Part shown: positions 12,470 to 25,708 of the stretch, one piece after another | Layout of the letters: every line of letters starts with the position of its first letter | Position numbering within the stretch: the first letter of the stretch is position 1 | Source: Siphonodentalium dalli | Lineage: Eukaryota; Mollusca; Scaphopoda; Gadilida; Siphonodentaliidae | NCBI GenBank assembly: GCA_032622095.1 | Contig: CP136064.1 | Coordinates: forward strand, 620,001 to 684,000 | Direction of reading: 5' to 3' | Length of the DNA stretch: 64,000 nt | The notes under the pieces: generated by a model | What the model was told of the DNA's origin: nothing | Seen by the model: only the letters and a program-made list of their open reading frames with translations | Databases searched by the model: none | Program-made: the position numbers and the translations under genes

Positions 12470-14760
12470 TCCATACCGCGCCATGTCAAATCTGGCCATA
12501 TCCGAATCGGGTTGTCATTTACAATGACTACAGAAAATAAATATCTTCATGTTGGAATGCAAATGTATGTTTAAAGAAACAGATGTATCTCAACTTAAAG
12601 GGACATAAGTAACACAGTCACCAACTTTAAGGGGTATCTGCTATAGACTGGTTCCATGGTGGAGTACTGTTGGATATTTTCAATTTGGCGCATGTTTCTC
12701 CCTACCGCGCCATGTCAAATCTGGCCATATCCGAATCGGGTTGTCATTTACAATGACTACAGAAAATAAATATCTTCATGTTGGAATGCAAATGTATGTT
12801 TAAAGGAACAGATGTATCTCAACTTAAAGGGACATAAGTAACACAGTCACCAACTTTAAGGGGTATCTGCTATAGACTGGTTCCATGGTGGAGTACGGTT
12901 GGATATTTTCAATTTGGCGCATGTTTTTCCATACCGCGCCATGTCAAATCTGGCCATATCCGAATCGGGTTGTCATTTACAATGACTACAGAAAATAAAT
13001 ATCTTCATGTTGGAAAGCAAATGTATGTTTAAAGGAACAGATGTATCTCAACTTAAAGGGACATAAGTAACACAGTCACCAACTTAAAGGGGTATCTGCT
13101 ATAGACTGGTTCCATGGTGGAGTACGGTTGGATATTTTCCATTTGGCGCATGTTTCTCCATACCGCGCCATGTCAAATCTGGCCATATCCGAATCGGGTT
13201 GTCATTTACAATGACTACAGAAAATAAATATCTTCATGTTGGAATGCAAATGTATGTTTAAAGGAACAGATGTATCTCAACTTAAAGGGACATAAGTAAC
13301 ACAGTCACCAACTTTAAGGGGTATCTGCTATAGACTGGTTCCATGGTGGAGTACGGTTGGATATTTTCTATTTGGCGCATGTTTCTCCATACCGCGCCAT
13401 GTCAAATCTGGCCATATCCGAATCGGGTTGTCATTTACAATGACTGCAGAAAATATATATCTTCATGTTGGAATGCAAATGTATGTTTAAAGGAACAGAT
13501 GTATCTCAACTTAAAGGGACATAAGTAACACCGTCACCAACTTTAAGGGGTATCTGCTATAGACTGGTTACATGGTGGAGTACGGTTGGATATTTTAAAT
13601 TTGGCGCATGGTTCTCCATACCGCGCCATGTCAAATCTGGCCATATCCGAATCGGGTTGTCATTTACAATGACTACAGAAAATAAATATCTTCATGTTGG
13701 AATGCAAATGTATGTTTAAAGAAACAGATGTATCTCAACTTAAAGGGACATAAGTAACACAGTCACCAACTTTAAGGGGTATCTGCTATAGACTGGTTCC
13801 ATGGTGGAGTACTGTTGGATATTTTCAATTTGGCGCATGTTTCTCCCTACCGCGCCATGTCAAATCTGGCCATATCCGAATCGGGTTGTCATTTACAATG
13901 ACTACAGAAAATAAATATCTTCATGTTGGAATGCAAATGTATGTTTAAAGGAACAGATGTATCTCAACTTAAAGGGACATAAGTAACACAGTCACCAACT
14001 TTAAGGGGTATCTGCTATAGACTGGTTCCATGGTGGAGTACGGTTGGATATTTTCAATTTGGCGCATGTTTTTCCATACCGCGCCATGTCAAATCTGGCC
14101 ATATCCGAATCGGGTTGTCATTTACAATGACTACAGAAAATAAATATCTTCATGTTGGAAAGCAAATGTATGTTTAAAGGAACAGATGTATCTCAACTTA
14201 AAGGGACATAAGTAACACAGTCACCAACTTAAAGGGGTATCTGCTATAGACTGGTTCCATGGTGGAGTACGGTTGGATATTTTCCATTTGGCGCATGTTT
14301 CTCCATACCGCGCCATGTCAAATCTGGCCATATCCGAATCGGGTTGTCATTTACAATGACTACAGAAAATAAATATCTTCATGTTGGAATGCAAATGTAT
14401 GTTTAAAGGAACAGATGTATCTCAACTTAAAGGGACATAAGTAACACAGTCACCAACTTTAAGGGGTATCTGCTATAGACTGGTTCCATGGTGGAGTACG
14501 GTTGGATATTTTCTATTTGGCGCATGTTTCTCCATACCGCGCCATGTCAAATCTGGCCATATCCGAATCGGGTTGTCATTTACAATGACTGCAGAAAATA
14601 TATATCTTCATGTTGGAATGCAAATGTATGTTTAAAGGAACAGATGTATCTCAACTTAAAGGGACATAAGTAACACCGTCACCAACTTTAAGGGGTATCT
14701 GCTATAGACTGGTTACATGGTGGAGTACGGTTGGATATTTTCAATTTGGCGCATGGTTCT
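12470..14760 (+). repeat. Higher-order repeat of 5 monomers (1145 bp), two copies
   Basis: Monomers starting at 12656, 12885, 13114 and 13343 recur at 13801, 14030, 14259 and 14488. Markers in order are GTACTGTTGG with CTCCCTACC; GTTTTTCC with GGAAAGC; TTTTCCATTTGG; and TCTATTT with gcag/tatat. The junction lies inside the monomer starting at 13572. Its front half has the rare CATGGTTCTCC also found in the monomer at 14717, and its back half has the AAAGAAACAG tail found in the monomer at 12427. It also carries a private TATTTTAAATTT. This is the shortest HOR in domain 1. Confidence 0.8.
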
Positions 14761-17464
14761 CCATACCGCGCCATGTCAAATCTGGCCATATCCGAATCGG
14801 GTTGTCATTTACAATGACTGCAGAAAATATATATCTTCATGGTGGAATGCAAATGAATGTTTAAAGGAACAGATGTATCTCAACTTAAAGGGACATAAGT
14901 AACACCGTCACCAACTTGAAGGGGTATCTGCTATAGACTGGTTACATGGTGGAGTACGGTTGGATATTTTCAATTTTGCGCATGTTTCTCCATACCGCGC
15001 CATGTCAAATCTGGCCATATCCGAATCGGGTTGTCATTTACAATGACTGCAGAAAATAAATATCTTCATGTTGGAATGCAAATGTATGTTTAAAGGAATA
15101 GATGTATCTCAACTTAAAGGGACATAAGTAACACAGTCACCAACTTAAAGAGGTGTCTGATTTAGAATGGTTCCATGGTGGAGTACGGTTGGATATTTTC
15201 TACTTGGCGCATGTTTCTCCATACCGCGCCATGTCAAATCTGGCCATATCCGAATCGGGTTGTCATTTACAATGACTGCAGAAAATATATATCTTCATGG
15301 TGGAATGCAAATGTATGTTTAAAGGAACAGATGTATCTCAACTTAAAGGGACATAAGTAACATAGTCACCAACTTTAAGGGGTATCTGCTATTGACTGGT
15401 TCCATGGTGGAGTACTGTTGGATATTTTCAATTTGGCGCATGTTTCTCCATACCGCGCCATGTCAAATCTGGCCATATCCGAATCGGGTTGTCATTTACA
15501 ATGACTGCAGAAAATATATATCTTCATGGTGGAATGCAAATGTATGTTTAAAGGAACAGATGTATCTCAACTTAAAGGGACATAAGTAACACCGTCACCA
15601 ACTTTAAGGGGTATCTGCTATAGACTGGTTCCATGGTGGAGTACTGTTGGATATTTTCAATTTGGCGCATGTTTCTCCCTACCGCGTCATGTCAAATCTG
15701 GCCATATTCGAATCGGGTTGTCATTTACAATGACTACAGAAAATAAATATCTTCATGTTGGAATGCAAATGTGTGTTTAAAGAAACAGATGTATCTCAAC
15801 TTAAAGGGACATAAGTAACACAGTCACCAACTTTAAGGGGTATCTACTATAGACTGGTTCCATGGTGGAGTACGGTTGGATATTTTCAATTTGGCGCTTG
15901 TTTCTCCATACCGCGCCATGTCAAATCTGGCCATATCCGAATCGGGTTGTCATTTACAATGACTGCAGAAAATATATATCTTCATGTTGGAATGCAAATG
16001 TATGTTTAAAGGAACAGATGTATCTCAACTTAAAGGGACATAAGTAACACAGTCACCAACTTTAAGGGGTATCTGCTATAGACTGGTTCCATGGTGGAGT
16101 ACGGTTGGATATTTTCAATTTGGCGCATGTTTCTCCATACCGCGCCATGTCAAATCTGGCCATATCCGAATCGGGTTGTCATTTACAATGACTGCAGAAA
16201 ATATATATCTTCATGTTGGAATGCAAATGTATGTTTAAAGGAACAGATGTATCTCAACTTAAAGGAACATAAGTAACACCGTCACCAACTTTAAGGGGTA
16301 TCTGCTATAGACTGGTTACATGGTGGAGTACGGTTGGATATTTTCAATTTTGCGCATGTTTCTCCATACCGCGCCATGTCAAATCTGGCCATATCCGAAT
16401 CGGGTTGTCATTTACAATGACTACAGAAAATAAATATCTTCATGTTGGAATGCAAATGTATGTTTAAAGGAACAGATGTATCTCAACTTAAAGGAACATA
16501 AGTAACACAGTCACCAACTTAAAGAGGTGTCTGATTTAGACTGGTTCCATGGTGGAGTACGGTTGGATATTTTCTATTTGGCGCATGTTTCTCCATACCG
16601 CGCCATGTCAAATCTGGCCATATCCGAATCGGGTTGTCATTTACAATGACTACAGAAAATAAATATCTTCATGTTGGAATGCAAATGTATGTTTAAAGGA
16701 ACAGATGTATCTCAACTTAAAGGGACATAAGTAACACAGTTACCAACTTTAAGGGGTATCTGCTATAGACTGGTTCCATGGTGGAGTACGGTTGGATATT
16801 TTCTATTTGGCGCATGTTTCTCCATACCGCGCCATGTCAAATCTGGCCATATCCGAATCGGGTTGTCATTTACAATGACTACAGAAAATAAATATCTTCA
16901 TGTTGGAATGCAAATGTATGTTTAAAGAAACAGATGTATCTCAACTTAAAGGGACATAAGTAACACAGTCACCAACTTTAAGGGGTATCTGCTATAGACT
17001 GGTTCCATGGTGGAGTACTGTTGGATATTTTCAATTTGGCGCATGTTTCTCCCTACCGCGCCATGTCAAATCTGGCCATATCCGAATCGGGTTGTCATTT
17101 ACAATGACTACATAAAATAAATATCTTCATGTTGGAATGCAAATGTATGTTTAAAGGAACAGATGTATCTCAACTTAAAGGGACATAAGTAACACAGTCA
17201 CCAACTTTAAGGGGTATCTGCTATAGACTGGTTCCATGGTGGAGTACGGTTGGATATTTTCAATTTGGCGCATGTTTTTCCATACCGCGCCATGTCAAAT
17301 CTGGCCATATCCGAATCGGGTTGTCATTTACAATGACTACAGAAAATAAATATCTTCATGTTGGAAAGCAAATGTATGTTTAAAGGAACAGATGTATCTC
17401 AACTTAAAGGGACATAAGTAACACAGTCACCAACTTAAAGGGGTATCTGCTATAGACTGGTTCC
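14717..17464 (+). repeat. Repeat of the 10366-13113 segment (offset 19 monomers)
   Basis: Twelve monomers from 14717 follow the same order of variants as those from 10366: AATGAATG; the CTTGAAGGGG leader with GGAATAGATG; the TTTAGAATGG leader; CTATTGACTGG; GCGTCATG with AATGTGTGTTT; GGCGCTTG; an open gcag/tatat monomer; TTTTGCGC; the GAGGTGTCTG leader with CACAGTTACC after it; TCTATTT; CTCCCTACC; and GTTTTTCC with GGAAAGC. The offset is 4351 bp. Private changes in this copy are CATGGTTCTCC (14755), AACATAGTC (15360), ATATTCGAA (15706), TCTACTATAG (15844) and ACTACATAAAAT (17108). Confidence 0.8.
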
Positions 17465-20400
17465 ATGGTGGAGTACTGTTGGATATTTTCAATTTGGCGC
17501 ATGTTTCTCCCTACCGCGCCATGTCAAATCTGGCCATATCCGAATCGGGTTGTCATTTACAATGACTACAGAAAATAAATATCTTCATGTTGGAATGCAA
17601 ATGTATGTTTAAAGGAACAGATGTATCTCAACTTAAAGGGACATAAGTAACACAGTCACCAACTTTAAGGGGTATCTGCTATAGACTGGTTCCATGGTGG
17701 AGTACGGTTGGATATTTTCTATTTGGCGCATGTTTCTCCATACCGTGCCATGTCAAATCTGGCCATATCCGAATCGGGTTGTCATTTACAATGACTACAG
17801 AAAATAAATATCTTCATGTTGGAATGCAAATGTATGTTTAAAGAAACAGATGTATCTCAACTTAAAGGAACATAAGTAACACAGTCACCAACTTTAAGGG
17901 GTATCTGCTATAGACTGGTTCCATGGTGGAGTACTGTTGGATATTTTCAATTTGGCGCATGTTTCTCCCTACCGCGCCATGTCAAATCTGGCCATATCCG
18001 AATCGGGTTGTCATTTACAATGACTACAGAAAATAAATATCTTCATGTTGGAATGCAAATGTATGTTTAAAGGAACAGATGTATCTCAACTTAAAGGGAC
18101 ATAAGTAACACAGTCACCAACTTTAAGGGGTATCTGCTATAGACTGGTTCCATGGTGGAGTACGGTTGGATATTTTCAATTTGGCGCATGTTTTTCCATA
18201 CCGCGCCATGTCAAATCTGGCCATATCCGAATCGGGTTGTCATTTACAATGACTACAGAAAATAAATATCTTCATGTTGGAAAGCAAATGTATGTTTAAA
18301 GGAACAGATGTATCTCAACTTAAAGGGACATAAGTAACACAGTCACCAACTTAAAGGGGTATCTGCTATAGACTGGTTCCATGGTGGAGTACGGTTGGAT
18401 ATTTTCAATTTGGCGCATGTTTCTCCATACCGCGCCATGTCAAATCTGGCCATATCCGAATCGGGTTGTCATTTACAATGACTGCAGAAAATATATATCT
18501 TCATGTTGGAATGCAAATGTATGTTTAAAGGAACAGATGTATCTCAACTTAAAGGGACATAAGTAACACAGTCACCAACTTAAAGGGGTATCTGCTATAG
18601 ACTGGTTCCATGGTGGAGTACGGTTGGATATTTTCAATTTGGCGCATGTTTCTCCATACCGCGCCATGTCAAATCTGGCCATATCCGAATCGGGTTGTCA
18701 TTTACAATGACTGCAGAAAATATATATCTTCATGTTGGAATGCAAATGTATGTTTAAAGGAACAGATGTATCTCAACTTAAAGGGACATAAGTAACACAG
18801 TCACCAACTTAAAGAGGTGTCTGATTTAGAATGGTTCCATGGTGGAGTACGGTTGGATATTTTCTACTTGGCGCATGTTTCTCCATACCGCGCCATGTCA
18901 AATCTGGCCATATCCGAATCGGGTTGTCATTTACAATGACTGCAGAAAATTTATATCTTCATGGTGGAATGCAAATGTATGTTTAAAGGAACAGATGTAT
19001 CTCAACTTAAAGGGACATAAGTAACACCGTCACCAACTTTAAGGGGTATCTGCTATAGACTGGTTCCATGGTGGAGTACTGTTGGATATTTTCAATTTGG
19101 CGCATGTTTCTCCCTACCGCGTCATGTCAAATCTGGCCATATTCGAATCGGGTTGTCATTTACAATGACTACAGAAAATAAATATCTTCATGTTGGAATG
19201 CAAATGTGTGTTTAAAGAAACAGATGTATCTCAACTTAAAGGGACATAAGTAACACAGTCACCAACTTTAAGGGGTATCTGCTATAGACTGGTTCCATGG
19301 TGGAGTACGGTTGGATATTTTCAATTTGGCGCTTGTTTCTCCATACCGCGCCATGTCAAATCTGGCCATATCCGAATCGGGTTGTCATTTACAATGACTG
19401 CAGAAAATATATATCTTCATGTTGGAATGCAAATGTATGTTTAAAGGAACAGATGTATCTCAACTTAAAGGGACATAAGTAACACAGTCACCAACTTTAA
19501 GGGGTATCTGCTATAGACTGGTTCCATGGTGGAGTACGGTTGGATATTTTCAATTTGGCGCATGTTTCTCCATACCGCGCCATGTCAAATCTGGCCATAT
19601 CCGAATCGGGTTGTCATTTACAATGACTGCAGAAAATATATATCTTCATGTTGGAATGCAAATGTATGTTTAAAGGAACAGATGTATCTCAACTTAAAGG
19701 AACATAAGTAACACCGTCACCAACTTTAAGGGGTATCTGCTATAGACTGGTTACATGGTGGAGTACGGTTGGATATTTTCAATTTTGCGCATGTTTCTCC
19801 ATACCGCGCCATGTCAAATCTGGCCATATCCGAATCGGGTTGTCATTTACAATGACTACAGAAAATAAATATCTTCATGTTGGAATGCAAATGTATGTTT
19901 AAAGGAACAGATGTATCTCAACTTAAAGGAACATAAGTAACACAGTCACCAACTTAAAGAGGTGTCTGATTTAGACTGGTTCCATGGTGGAGTACGGTTG
20001 GATATTTTCTATTTGGCGCATGTTTCTCCATACCGCGCCATGTCAAATCTGGCCATATCCGAATCGGGTTGTCATTTACAATGACTACAGAAAATAAATA
20101 TCTTCATGTTGGAATGCAAATGTATGTTTAAAGGAACAGATGTATCTCAACTTAAAGGGACATAAGTAACACAGTTACCAACTTTAAGGGGTATCTGCTA
20201 TAGACTGGTTCCATGGTGGAGTACGGTTGGATATTTTCTATTTGGCGCATGTTTCTCCATACCGCGCCATGTCAAATCTGGCCATATCCGAATCGGGTTG
20301 TCATTTACAATGACTACAGAAAATAAATATCTTCATGTTGGAATGCAAATGTATGTTTAAAGAAACAGATGTATCTCAACTTAAAGGGACATAAGTAACA

Positions 20401-21128
20401 CAGTCACCAACTTTAAGGGGTATCTGCTATAGACTGGTTCCATGGTGGAGTACTGTTGGATATTTTCAATTTGGCGCATGTTTCTCCCTACCGCGCCATG
20501 TCAAATCTGGCCATATCCGAATCGGGTTGTCATTTACAATGACTACAGAAAATAAATATCTTCATGTTGGAATGCAAATGTATGTTTAAAGGAACAGATG
20601 TATCTCAACTTAAAGGGACATAAGTAACACAGTCACCAACTTTAAGGGGTATCTGCTATAGACTGGTTCCATGGTGGAGTACGGTTGGATATTTTCAATT
20701 TGGCGCATGTTTTTCCATACCGCGCCATGTCAAATCTGGCCATATCCGAATCGGGTTGTCATTTACAATGACTACAGAAAATAAATATCTTCATGTTGGA
20801 AAGCAAATGTATGTTTAAAGGAACAGATGTATCTCAACTTAAAGGGACATAAGTAACACAGTCACCAACTTAAAGGGGTATCTGCTATAGACTGGTTCCA
20901 TGGTGGAGTACTGTTGGATATTTTCAATTTGGCGCATGTTTCTCCATACCGCGCCATGTCAAATCTGGCCATATCCGAATCGGGTTGTCATTTACAATGA
21001 CTACAGAAAATAAATATCTTCATGTTGGAATGCAAATGTATGTTTAAAGGAACAGATGTATCTCAACTTAAAGGGACATAAGTAACACAGTCACCAACTT
21101 TATGGGGTATCTGCTATAGACTGGTTAC
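15633..21128 (+). repeat. Second 15-monomer offset (3435 bp), 1.6 copies
   Basis: The monomers at 15633, 15862, 16091 and on to 17236 recur at 19068, 19297, 19526 and on to 20671. The derived changes ATATTCGAA (15706 and 19141) and the AAAGGAACAT tail (16262 and 19697) are shared only by this pair and absent from the older relatives at 11282 and 11740. The duplication therefore happened after this lineage split from the first 15-monomer block. The stretch between (17465-19067) holds two GTACTGTTGG monomers, a CCGTGCC monomer (17745), a GGAAAGC monomer, two open monomers (18381 and 18610) and a TTTAGAATGG-leader monomer (18839). Confidence 0.75.
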
Positions 21129-24100
21129 ATGGTGGAGTACGGTTGGATATTTTCTATTTGGCGCATGTTTTTCCATACCGCGCCATGTCAAATCTGGCCA
21201 TATCCGAATCGGGTTGTCATTTACAATGACTACAGAAAATAAATATCTTCATGTTGGAAAGCAAATGTATGTTTAAAGGAACAGATGTATCTCAACTTAA
21301 AGGGACATAAGTAACACAGTCACCAACTTAAAGGGGTATCTGCTATAGACTGGTTCCATGGTGAAGTACGGTTGGATATTTTCAATTTGGCGCATGTTTC
21401 TCCATACCGCGCCATGTCAAATCTGGCCATATCCGAATCGGGTTGTCATTTACAATGACTGCAGAAAATATATATCTTCATGTTGGAATGCAAATGTATG
21501 TTTAAAGGAACAGATGTATCTCAACTTAAAGGGACATAAGTAACACAGTCACCAACTTAAAGGGGTATCTGCTATAGACTGGTTCCATGGTGGAGTACGG
21601 TTGGATATTTTCAATATGGCGCATGTTTCTCCATACCGCGCCATGTCAAATCTGGCCATATCCGAATCGGGTTGTCATTTACAATGACTGCAGAAAATAT
21701 ATATCTTCATGTTGGAATGCAAATGTATGTTTAAAGGAACAGATGTATCTCAACTTAAAGGGACATAAGTAACACAGTCACCAACTTAAAGAGGTGTCTG
21801 ATTTAGAATGGTTCCATGGTGGAGTACGGTTGGATATTTTCTACTTGGCGCATGTTTCTCCATACCGCGCCATGTCAAATCTGGCCATATCCGAATCGGG
21901 TTGTCATTTACAATGACTGCAGAAAATTTATATCTTCATGGTGGAATGCAAATGTATGTTTAAAGGAACAGATGTATCTCAACTTAAAGGGACATAAGTA
22001 ACACAGTCACCAACTTTAAGGGTTATCTGCTATAGACTGGTTCCATGGTGGAGTACTGTTGGATATTTTCAATTTGGCGCATGTTTCTCCATACCGCGCC
22101 ATGTCAAATCTGGCCATATCCGAATCGGGTTGTCATTTACAATGACTGCAGAAAATATATATCTTCATGGTGGAATGAAAATGTATGTTTAAAGGAACAG
22201 ATGTATCTCAACTTAAAGGGACATAAGTAACACCGTCACCAACTTTAAGGGGTATCTGCTATAGACTGGTTCCATGGTGGAGTACTGTTGGATATTTTCA
22301 ATTTGGCGCATGTTTCTCGCTACCGCGTCATGTCAAATCTGGCCATATCCGAATCGGGTTGTCATTTACAATGACTACAGAAAATAAATATCTTCATGTT
22401 GGAATGCAAATGTATGTTTAAAGAAACAGATGTATCTCAACTTAAAGGGACATAAGTAATACAGTCACCAACTTTAAGGGGTATCTGCTATAGACTGGTT
22501 ACATGGTGGAGTACGGTTGGATATTTTCAATTTTGCGCATGTTTCTCCATACCGCGCCATGTCAAATCTGGCCATATCCGAATCGGGTTGTCATTTACAA
22601 TGACTACAGAAAATAAATATCTTCATGTTGGAATGCAAATGTATGTTTAAAGGAACAGATGTATCTCAACTTAAAGGAACATAAGTAACACAGTCACCAA
22701 CTTAAAGAGGTGTCTGATTTAGACTGGTTCCATGGTGGAGTACGGTTGGATATTTTCTATTTGGCGCATGTTTCTCCATACCGCGCCATGTCAAATCTGG
22801 CCATATCCGAATCGGGTTGTCATTTACAATGACTACAGAAAATAAATATCTTCATGTTGGAATGCAAATGTATGTTTAAAGGAACAGATGTATCTCAACT
22901 TAAAGGGACATAAGTAACACAGTCACCAACTTTAAGGGGTATCTGCTATAGACTGGTTCCATGGTGGAGTACGGTTGGATATTTTCTATTTGGCGCATGT
23001 TTCTCCATACCGCGCCATGTCAAATCTGGCCATATCCGAATCGGGTTGTCATTTACAATGACTGCAGAAAATAAATATCTTCATGTTGGAATGCAAATGT
23101 ATGTTTAAAGAAACAGATGTATCTCAACTTAAAGGGACATAAGTAACACAGTCACCAACTTTAAGGGGTATCTGCTATAGACTGGTTCCATGGTGGAGTA
23201 CTGTTGGATATTTTCAATTTGGCGCATGTTTCTCCCTACCGCGCCATGTCAAATCTGGCCATATCCGAATCGGGTTGTCATTTACAATGACTACAGAAAA
23301 TAAATATCTTCATGTTGGAATGCAAATGTATGTTTAAAGGAACAGATGTATCTCAACTTAAAGGGACATAAGTAACACAGTCACCAACTTTAAGGGGTAT
23401 CTGCTATAGACTGGTTCCATGGTGGAGTACGGTTGGATATTTTCAATTTGGCGCATGTTTTTCCATACCGCGCCATGTCAAATCTGGCCATATCCGAATC
23501 GGGTTGTCATTTACAATGACTACAGAAAATAAATATCTTCATGTTGGAAAGCAAATGTATGTTTAAAGGAACAGATGTATCTCAACTTAAAGGGACATAA
23601 GTAACACAGTCACCAACTTAAAGGGGTATCTGCTATAGACTGGTTCCATGGTGGAGTACTGTTGGATATTTTCAATTTGGCGCATGTTTCTCCATACCGC
23701 GCCATGTCAAATCTGGCCATATCTGAATCGGGTTGTCATTTACAATGACTACAGAAAATAAATATCTTCATGTTGGAATGCAAATGTATGTTTAAAGGAA
23801 CAGATGTATCTCAACTTAAAGGGACATAAGTAACACAGTCACCAACTTTATGAGGTATCTGCTATAGACTGGTTACATGGTGGAGTACGGTTGGATATTT
23901 TCTATTTGGCGCATGTTTTTCCATACCGCGCCATGTCAAATCTGGCCATATCCGAATCGGGTTGTCATTTACAATGACTACAGAAAATAAATATCTTCAT
24001 GTTGGAAAGCAAATGTATGTTTAAAGGAACAGATGTATCTCAACTTAAAGGGACATAAGTAACACAGTCACCAACTTAAAGGGGTATCTGCTATAGACTG

Positions 24101-25708
24101 GTTCCATGGTGAAGTACGGTTGGATATTTTCAATTTGGCGCATGTTTCTCCATACCGCGCCATGTCAAATCTGGCCATATCCGAATCGGGTTGTCATTTA
24201 CAATGACTGCAGAAAATATATATCTTCATGTTGGAATGCAAATGTATGTTTAAAGGAACAGATGTATCTCAACTTAAAGGGACATAAGTAACACAGTCAC
24301 CAACTTAAAGGGGTATCTGCTATAGACTGGTTCCATGGTGGAGTACGGTTGGATATTTTCAATTTGGCGCATGTTTCTCCATACCGCGCCATGTCAAATC
24401 TGGCCATATCCGAATCGGGTTGTCATTTACAATGACTGCAGAAAATATATATCTTCATGTTGGAATGCAAATGTATGTTTAAAGGAACAGATGTATCTCA
24501 ACTTAAAGGGACATAAGTAACACAGTCACCAACTTAAAGAGGTGTCTGATTTAGAATGGTTCCATGGTGGAGTACGGTTGGATATTTTCTACTTGGCGCA
24601 TGTTTCTCCATACCGCGCCATGTCAAATCTGGCCATATCCGAATCGGGTTGTCATTTACAATGACTGCAGAAAATTTATATCTTCATGGTGGAATGCAAA
24701 TGTATGTTTAAAGGAACAGATGTATCTCAACTTAAAGGGACATAAGTAACACAGTCACCAACTTTAAGGGGTATCTGCTATAGACTGGTTCCATGGTGGA
24801 GTACTGTTGGATATTTTCAATTTGGCGCATGTTTCTCCATACCGCGCCATGTCAAATCTGGCCATATCCGAATCGGGTTGTCATTTACAATGACTGCAGA
24901 AAATATATATCTTCATGGTGGAATGAAAATGTATGTTTAAAGGAACAGATGTATCTCAACTTAAAGGGACATAAGTAACACCGTCACCAACTTTAAGGGG
25001 TATCTGCTATAGACTGGTTCCATGGTGGAGTACTGTTGGATATTTTCAATTTGGCGCATGTTTCTCGCTACCGCGTCATGTCAAATCTGGCCATATCCGA
25101 ATCGGGTTGTCATTTACAATGACTACAGAAAATAAATATCTTCATGTTGGAATGCAAATGTATGTTTAAAGAAACAGATGTATCTCAACTTAAAGGGACA
25201 TAAGTAACACAGTCACCAACTTTAAGGGGTATCTGCTATAGACTGGTTACATGGTGGAGTACGGTTGGATATTTTCAATTTTGCGCATGTTTCTCCATAC
25301 CGCGCCATGTCAAATCTGGCCATATCCGAATCGGGTTGTCATTTACAATGACTACAGAAAATAAATATCTTCATGTTGGAATGCAAATGTATGTTTAAAG
25401 GAACAGATGTATCTCAACTTAAAGGAACATAAGTAACACAGTCACCAACTTAAAGAGGTGTCTGATTTAGACTGGTTCCATGGTGGAGTACGGTTGGATA
25501 TTTTCTATTTGGCGCATGTTTCTCCATACCGCGCCATGTCAAATCTGGCCATATCCGAATCGGGTTGTCATTTACAATGACTACAGAAAATAAATATCTT
25601 CATGTTGGAATGCAAATGTATGTTTAAAGGAACAGATGTATCTCAACTTAAAGGGACATAAGTAACACAGTCACCAACTTTAAGGGGTATCTGCTATAGA
25701 CTGGTTCC
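19755..25708 (+). repeat. Higher-order repeat of 12 monomers (2748 bp), 2.2 copies
   Basis: Monomers from 19755 to 22502 recur at 22503 to 25250, and the pattern starts a third time at 25251 (TTTTGCGC) and 25480 (GAGGTGTCTG leader). Shared rare markers are GGTGAAGTACGG (21361 and 24109), the TTTATGGGG/TTTATGAGG leader before 21129 and 23877, AAAATTTATATC (21925 and 24673), GGAATGAAAATG, and CTCGCTACC (near 22317 and 25065). The second copy carries ATCTGAATCG (near 23722) and gcag with aaataaa at 22961. The first copy carries TCAATATGG (21614) and AGGGTTATCTG (22018). The first five monomers also belong to the preceding 15-monomer offset, so the two duplications are nested. Confidence 0.82.
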